Shown: positions 57,540-64,000 of the stretch, in pieces | Position numbering within the stretch: position 1 is the first letter of the stretch | Layout of the letters: every line of letters begins with the position of its first letter | From: Macrolepiota albuminosa | Lineage: Eukaryota; Basidiomycota; Agaricomycetes; Agaricales; Agaricaceae | Direction: 5' to 3' | Assembly: GCA_027475525.1 (NCBI GenBank) | Contig: JAMWFC010000055.1 | Coordinates: forward strand, 2,443,042 to 2,507,041 | DNA length: 64,000 nucleotides | Made by a program: the position numbers and the translations under genes | Notes under the pieces: generated by a model | The model's database searches: none | What the model saw: only the letters and a program-made list of their open reading frames with translations | Told to the model about the DNA's origin: nothing

Positions 57540-58824
57540 TGATGCCTGCACCTTATGATTTGCATGAAAATATGTCTGGAATAAATAAGGCAGTCTGGAT
57601 CTATATGGACCATATGCATGACTGTCTCAATTGACTGGTGGATGACTCCCTTGGAGTCAGGTTTAAATTCTCTGCCAGGGTAAGTCCCCACAAATCTAAT
57701 GGTAAGCACATATGTGCATATGCTGGAGGGCATAGGTTCTTTCAGCTGGAGAACTGGGCCATAGATGTCTGTTATCACCTGGCAGCCTGCTGCTATGATG
57801 GAGACAACATGGACCAGGAGAGAATATTTGTGTTACAAAAATTTATGGAGAGAGAGGCTCAGAATTGGTTCTGATGCCATGTTCTTCACATTAATTGTGA
57901 TAAATCACATTGGACATTCAAAGAGGTCCTGATAGGACTGTATAATCATTTTGTCAATGCTGCAACCATGCAGGAAGCTTGGGATGCCTTTAAAAGGCAG
58001 TGTATGATGCCAAGACTGGCATTCAGACATTCTATAATAATCTAGTGGGTCATGCACAGAATATGGCCATCTATTCAGATAAATACGCCATTTGTGAGAC
58101 ATTCCTGGATGGAATACTAGCAAATTTAAGGAGAGCGTTGAAATGCAATGACAATTTGTCTCCAGAGGTTATGGTGACTGAGTTCTTGGCATATGCCATT
58201 TGGTATGAATAGTTGACACAAACTCCTGTGAACAATCAGGCCATGAAAGTGGGACCTTTCCTTGCCAAACAGTTGGAAATAGAGAAGAATCATAATTCAT
58301 GATTTGTTGTATGTAAAACAAATATGGGAAGCCAGCAGCCTTGAGCAAAACCTGCTGGATTTTTGCCAGCCAGAGATAATCAACTCTTTCTAGGTCACAA
58401 TCAGGTAGCAGCTAGGGAGGGACCAGTGCTAGGAGCATGTGTGGTGAGCAAATCTGGTCTGGTCATAGGAGCGACTCAGAAGAAGCCTGTAGTAGACTTG
58501 CCTGGATGCTACAATTGTAATAAAGTTGGGCATTTTGCTAAAGAATATCCTGCTCTGCCCAAGGCACACATCTGTGCAGCCCATATAGCTGCAGCCCCTA
58601 GTGATGTTGTCAGTGATGATGAAGATGAGGAAGTCATCAAGAAGGCTGAGAAAGAACCACAAGAAATGGCTGACAGCTTGAAAGTGGATGACACTGAAAG
58701 CATCCAGATTGATGGCAACAAATATGTCACAGTAGATGTGTACAACAGTGACTACTACACTTGTGATGATGAGGATAAGCACTTGTTCACACTAACAGAG
58801 TGCCAGGGGGATCAATGCATCTGA
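57540..58824 (+). pseudogene. Gypsy gag with mutated CCHC knuckle
   Basis: Fragments at 57638-57874 (IFVLQKFMEREAQNWF), 58000-58212 and 58363-58824 give the capsid and a knuckle CYNCNKVGHFAKEYP, whose last Cys is Tyr (a G-to-A type change). An acidic Asp/Glu-rich tail follows. Confidence 0.7.
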
Positions 58825-60299
58825 ATAAGATATGTAACCCTACAGAAAGCAACTAATAAGTTGTAGCAGCCACATTATACTTCTGAGGAGAAGGAGTGCT
58901 TGGTCATCTACATTGATGTCAATGGACATCTGGCCTAGACTTTGTAGGACTCAGAGAGTACCACTATGGGCATTATGCCTTAATTTGCTCACATTAACAT
59001 GATATGCATTCATGAGTTGGAGGAGCCATTGGTGCTCCAGTTAATGACTGTAGGAAGCTGTGCCATAGTGCAGTTTGGCACTGAAGTAAGAATAAAGATG
59101 TCAGGGATGTTGATCAAGGAGTATATAGACATAGCAAATTTTGATCGCTATAATATGATCATTGGTACACTGTTTATGTGTAAGAATAGAGTGTTCCTAG
59201 ACTTTGTGAATGACATGGTTGTTGTGAATAGTAAGCCTATGAAGGCAGAGAAGGTCATGTTAAGCAATATGAATAGTCACTTGTAGCACTATTACACAAC
59301 AGAGAAGTGTTGTGATGAACGTGACTGACTAAATAGTTGCAGGAGAGTGACTGTACAGGAAGTGGAAGATGAGCAAGTTCTACCAAAGAGCTTATTAGCA
59401 GACTCATTGGCTATCCTGATGTCTGAGGAAGATTTTAAGAAACTCTGAAGAAGGGAAAGTACCTGGATGCAGTCAGGTGTAAAAATGGAAAGTCTAATCA
59501 AGCTAGACAGCATAAGAATAAATGTGATAAACACATGGTGGAGTTGCTGGATTGCCAGCTGACTAGCTCTCAAGTAAAGGTAGAAGACCTTGTCAAAGAC
59601 AAGATGTATAGTATGGTGGAAACTATGGGGAGCACACAATTGCTATGGGATCAACCAGTGCCTTGATCAGAAGTGCAATGAACATACAACTCATGTATGC
59701 CACAAGAGTGGATGAGCTGGTAGCGTCAATAGTGATGCATATGATAGGAAGGATACATTCAGCCCAGACTAGAGAGGTATACCATCATGCACAGAAGGAT
59801 AAGATTTCTAAAGCCTTGGATATCATGTTTGATGGTATATTGCTGAAGGTGAGAAGTGTGCAATTGTTATCAAATATGACAAGAATAGCAAGGATGCAAC
59901 CAGTTGTAAGGTTGAACCTAGAAGATCTCACAAAAGAGCATGTACATGTCTTATAGAAGCAATTTTGAACCAAAAGTTTAGCTGCATGTAGCACACATAG
60001 CAAAGGGGAAAGGTAAGGCTATAAGCCTTATGAAGAAAAATATTCCTCTATTGTGCTAGCAATAGCAGCACAAATTTGCTGATATTATTAACAGAACAAA
60101 GGAGGAGCTCTCTCCATGGAGGGAGGTTAATCATGGGATTAATCTTATTGACAAGAATAAGCAGTATAAGTACTACTTGCCTTGCTGTTTGTGAGCACTG
60201 CAAGATCAGCTTTGTAAAAAAACAAACCAGTATATAAACGCAAAGTGGTGGAAACTACAACCAGCAGTGCAAGTTGCATCTTTACTTTGTATTCCTAAG

Positions 60300-61440
60300 A
60301 AGGATGAAATATTATGAAGTGCAATGATAATACAATTAAGGACATAATGCCTCTCCTGAACTAGGAAGTCATATATGAAGATGTTGCTAAAGCAAAGTAC
60401 AAGTTGAAAATTGACCTAATAGATATGTATAAAAAAGTTTTTATATGCAAAAAAGACATACTGAAGATGCTGTTTTTGTCTCTGATAGGGACATTTGTGA
60501 GCAATATCATGCAAATCAGTGACTGTAATGCACCAGCGACATTTCAGAGATTAATGACCTCTATCTTCCAAGATGTAATTAGAAAATTTATGCACATCTA
60601 TTTAGACAATATATTTATATTTTCAGACTCCATTAAACTCCATTGAGGGGCATGAGCAGCACCTATCAGTCATATTTGAATAACTCTGTAAGGCAAGCCT
60701 CTACTTTAAATGGAAGAAGTGCAAGTTGTATGCACCTAGTATAGACTGTCTTAGTTATGTTATTGTAGTCATGTTATTGACGAGAAGGGTATTCACCTAG
60801 ATACAGATAAATTTGATTGAATTCGAGAGTGGCATACTCCACACACATATAGTGATATCCAGCTGTTTGTTGGATTAGTGAATTATATTGGTAACTTTTT
60901 GCCAAATATCATGGTATACACTGAGCCACTGATGGCTATGACACAGAATGGGTCCCTCTTTCACTGGAGACCACTGCATCAGCAGTGCTTCAAAATGATT
61001 AAGTGCATTTGTGCAAAGATGCCAGTGATCTGGCCAATTGACTTATGCATCAATGAGCCCATTTGACTTATATGCAATGCATCAAAGACAGAGGTCGGGG
61101 CCATGTTTGGCCAAGATAAAATGTGGCAAACTTTCTGACTAGTGGGAGTTATGTCCCATAAATTCACTGCTGCACAGCAGAACTATGCAGTATATGAGTT
61201 AAAAACACTTGCTATCTTAAAAGCCCTTCTGAAATAGGAGGATAAATTGATGGGATATAAGATTCATATCATCACAGATCACAAGCATTCAAGTTTCTTA
61301 AGATTCAAGTGCACCTATCACCACAACAATGGCTGGATTGACTACATATCATAATATCAGTTTGACATCACCTATATAAAAGATGAATTGAACAAGGTTG
61401 TGGAATGCCTGTCTCAATATTTTGAGAGCAATATTTGAGA
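60300..61440 (+). pseudogene. Gypsy reverse transcriptase and RNase H
   Basis: RT pieces include APATFQRLMTSIFQDVIRKF and the catalytic box IYLDNIFIFS, where the second Asp of YxDD is Asn. The thumb/RNase H boundary (FVGLVNYIGNFLPNIMVYTE-like, and GSLFHWRPLHQQCF) follows with several stops. Confidence 0.75.
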
Positions 61441-61699
61441 GGATATCCATGATGTGCATGACTATGTCTAAGCAGACAGACACATTGATCTGGAGGGCAA
61501 GAACTTGCCCTTGCATAGATTTTATGAAATCAAGGAACATTCAGTTGAAATACATGCCATATGAGCGCAGGAATCACATCACAGCAAGTGACTGCAAGAA
61601 CAGCGAGAAGCTCAAGATATCAAAGCTCAGATGTTGGTGGACTATGAGGCCACCCAGCCACATGAAGAGATAGGGCAAGATGTGCCTCCTAATGATGTT

Positions 61700-62182
61700 T
61701 GTCAGAGGACTCCTAAGTTTCTCCTTCTTTCACTCCTTATTCCTTCACTCTCCTTTTATTTATTTCTTTATTTTTTCTATCATTCTTTCATTTTTCTGTT
61801 TCTATTCTCTCAACACTATTTGTTAGTACTATTTTCAGCCTTTGAGGTGCTCTGGTTCTTTAGCTATCATTCAGACAAGTGTGGGCCCTTCAGCACTGCT
61901 TCCAGACTGCTTATATAAGCTGAAGTTTGCCTTTCTAACTTTGTTTAGTTAGTCAATTTTTGAGTTTTTAAGATTTTGTTGTATTGTACAATTGTTTCCC
62001 ATGCTTCAGAAGCCCCAGAAGCATCCAACCTGGCATAGGAAACCCCTAGACTTGTTCTCTTTGGATCTTCCTCTGTCAGATGAGTAGTTACTATGATATT
62101 ATCAGTACATACTCTAATACACTTTGGATCTCCCTCTGCCAGCTGTATGACTGAGCCACAGCCTTTAGAGGTTGCCCTTACA
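61700..62182 (+). mobile_element. Solo LTR of family L2 (copy B) inside the Gypsy
   Basis: The 483-bp LTR starts TGTCAGAGGACTCC and ends GGTTGCCCTTACA. The perfect 5-bp duplication ATGTT is at 61695-61699 and 62183-62187. It carries an extra insertion of about 60 bp near 62075-62130 that partly repeats its TTTGGATCTCCCTCTG region. It has a TATATAAG promoter-like box near 61911. Confidence 0.92.
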
Positions 62183-62204
62183 ATGTTGAGATGATGTTAC
62201 AAAT

Positions 62205-63000
62205 GTGCTAGACTTGCACAATTGTCAGCCTACACTAACTGACTTAGACAATATGCAATTTTACACACATATCCAGCAGGGATACAAGGATGACAATCTC
62301 TCCGTAAAGATTATAAACAATATCCAGGCGCATCTGCGCTTTAGGGTAGAACAGCAGCTCATTTATCTCACCAGACCTATTGGGTCCAAAGTTATCTGCA
62401 CTCATAAAATATTGGATTATGTGTGATGCTGGTACTAGTGACCACAAATAGACAAGAAAATGAATCAATTCTGCTCAATATGTGAGCTATGTCAACAGTT
62501 GAAAATATTAACATTGAAGCTGCCAGGGAAACTTCATTCACTTCTGATTCCAGTCAAACTCTGGGACTCAATTAGGATAGACTTTATTGGTCTGTTTCCA
62601 AAGTCAAAGGGTTTCAACTACCTGTAGGTAGTAATCTGTAGAATGACTAGTATAGTCTATCTCATCCTTGTAAGAACAACCATGACAGCCTTGGACTTGT
62701 CTTGGATCTATCTCAAAGAGATAGTATGCCTTTATAGATTGCCCAGCTTGATTGTAAGTAATTGAGATGCTAAGTTTACTTCCAAATGGTGGAAGAAGCT
62801 GCACAAGCTGCTTGGAGCAAAGTTGCTCATATCAACATTGTTTTATATGCAAATGGATAGACAGACAGAATGTGCAAATAGAAATATTGCACAAATACTA
62901 TGAGTGTTTGTATGTCCTGATCAAAAGGACTGGGCAGATAGATGTCCACTTGTTGAATTGGGTATCTACTCTTTGAACTCAATAATGGCTATATGCCATC
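62205..63000 (+). pseudogene. Gypsy integrase
   Basis: The HHCC finger end (CSICELCQQLK) at about 62470-62505, the core IRIDFIGLFPKSKGF at about 62572, and the third catalytic block region up to about 62900 are readable in one sense with stops. It is inactive. Confidence 0.7.
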
Positions 63001-63407
63001 CATGATTTGTGAACTTTGCACTTACAAAGTGATTTATGTTGAAGTTAAATAGTTTATGTGCAATGTGCTGAGGAACTTAGCAGATGCCCATGATACAATT
63101 ATAAAATCATATGTATGGCAAACAAAGCATGCAAATAATCGCAGGTGTGATGACCTGGACATCAAGAAAGAGAATCTAGTGTACCTTTAAACAAAGAACT
63201 TAAACCTGCCGAAAGGCAGAGCAAGCAAGTTATGTCCCAAGTAGATTGGACTATATAGAGTCCTTGAAGCTGAACTAAGCATGTCTAATTATATGTTGAA
63301 ACTGCCCCATGCACTGCAGGCATGCAGAATAGTATCTAGGTTTCATGTGTTGCTATTGTGACCACACTTTTCCAGTAGTGACATGCTATTTTCTAATCAT
63401 GCAACCT

Positions 63408-63561
63408 CAGAGCTGTATAACTTTGGAACTGGTAATGACCAGGAATGATTTGTGAATAACTTCATAGATCATAGGTAGACAGGGCAGAGCTGTATAACTT
63501 TGGAACTGGTAATGACCAGGAATGATTTGTGAATAACTTCATAGATCATAGGTAGACAGGG
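63408..63561. repeat. 77-bp tandem duplication
   Basis: Units 63408-63484 and 63485-63561 appear identical. They lie downstream of the Gypsy integrase. Confidence 0.9.
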
Positions 63562-63639
63562 AAAAATCTTGAATTTAAGGTGAGATGGAGCTTAGATGAT
63601 ACTACCTGAGAGCCGCTAGTAAGCTACAATGATAGGACC

Positions 63640-64000
63640 CTATACAGGTTAGGCGCATCAACGGCAGGCTCGGCACCGGCTCTGGAAACCTTGCCGCACT
63701 CGTTCCGAACTTAGCGCACGCGTTCTACCTATTTTAAGCCATTTCTGACGGCCGCGCACAGCAAGAAGCAGATCCAATCAGTGATAGCGCCGATCGGCAG
63801 ACAGAATGACAACTGACAGATGGCATCAGTCACTGACGACAGCGCTTAGCGAGAAGCTTGATGATCTATCAAAAACTGACGGACAGCTTGGCATTTGACC
63901 TTGGCATCTGACACCGCTTAGTGTCTCGATTTGGCGCCCAACGTCGCTTAGGTGTTCTGACAGGCAGGAGGGTGATGGATTGATGGTTTAGCACCGCGAT
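63640..64000. mobile_element. GC-rich LTR-like sequence, runs off the window
   Basis: An abrupt rise in GC and CpG marks a new element. Short phrases (GACAGCTTGGCATTTGACC, GATAGCGCC, CTGACACCGCTTAG) match those in the insertion at 51170-52205, so both probably belong to one retrotransposon family. It has no gene here and its right end is outside the window. Confidence 0.5.

Larger units (their letters stand above)
56820..63600 (+). mobile_element. Decayed Gypsy retrotransposon
   Basis: The plus-strand order is gag (about 57540-58824), protease-like region (about 58990-59290), RT (about 60300-60650), RNase H (about 60850-61440), integrase (62205-63000), which is the Ty3/Gypsy order. Dozens of stops and frame changes break every gene. 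A solo L2 LTR lies between RNase H and integrase. No Gypsy LTRs were identified, so both borders are approximate. Confidence 0.8.

Noticed and set aside
1..64000. A prokaryote-style defence, phage or integron system
   Set aside because: Every recognisable gene is fungal nuclear with short introns. No restriction, CRISPR-associated, recombinase or toxin-antitoxin genes are visible.

Overview
This window comes from a filamentous basidiomycete, most probably an agaricomycete. Genes are dense with short introns of about 45-60 nt (7-18 exons per housekeeping gene), a tRNA carries an intron, and there is a fungal class I terpene synthase and a P450. The right third is dominated by Copia and Gypsy LTR retrotransposons. 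The species cannot be named from the sequence. All exon boundaries were worked out by hand from splice signals, reading-frame continuity and conserved motifs. Five complete gene models come out with total lengths divisible by three.

Layout. 1-3.1 kb: the 3' part of a minus-strand gene for a Gln-rich repeat protein, preceded (to its 5' side) by an array of tiny exon-like units separated by introns. One of these introns holds a 1,420-bp Mutator-like element with 46-bp inverted repeats and a 9-bp target duplication. 4.45 kb: tRNA-Asp(GTC). 6.1-28.5 kb: the conserved gene block, with RNA exonuclease Rex1 (-), a P450 (+), a small basic protein (-) diverging from the CPSF73/Ysh1 endonuclease (+), a four-TM protein (-), the replisome hub Ctf4/WDHD1 (+, with two MCB boxes) and a mitochondrial TFB-type transcription factor (-). 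30.5-34.1 kb: a 1,011-aa Ser/Pro-rich protein ending in a Ulp1-like (C48) domain whose nucleophile position is Ala. 37.0-38.3 kb: a terpene synthase, at the border of the transposon block.

38.7-64 kb is a retrotransposon graveyard. A CpG-poor Copia (Copia-4) is split by a solo LTR of an orphan family (here 'L2', duplication CCAGG). That LTR is split by a 6,687-bp Copia (Copia-3, duplication CATTC, LTRs about 97.6% identical), which in turn holds a fourth, GC-rich LTR-like insertion. Two more L2 solo LTRs interrupt an older Copia (Copia-1) and an old Gypsy. At least three Copia copies carry a primer site of the GGTTATGGGCC type, as in Drosophila copia, which is primed by a 5' half of initiator tRNA-Met. 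Older elements look strongly CpG-depleted, the youngest does not, and the young element's LTR differences are all transitions, which points to CpG methylation and deamination of transposons.

The housekeeping genes act in separate processes: RNA 3' trimming (Rex1), pre-mRNA cleavage (Ysh1), replication and cohesion (Ctf4) and mitochondrial transcription (mtTFB). I see no metabolic cluster: the P450 and the terpene synthase are about 25 kb apart with housekeeping genes between them.
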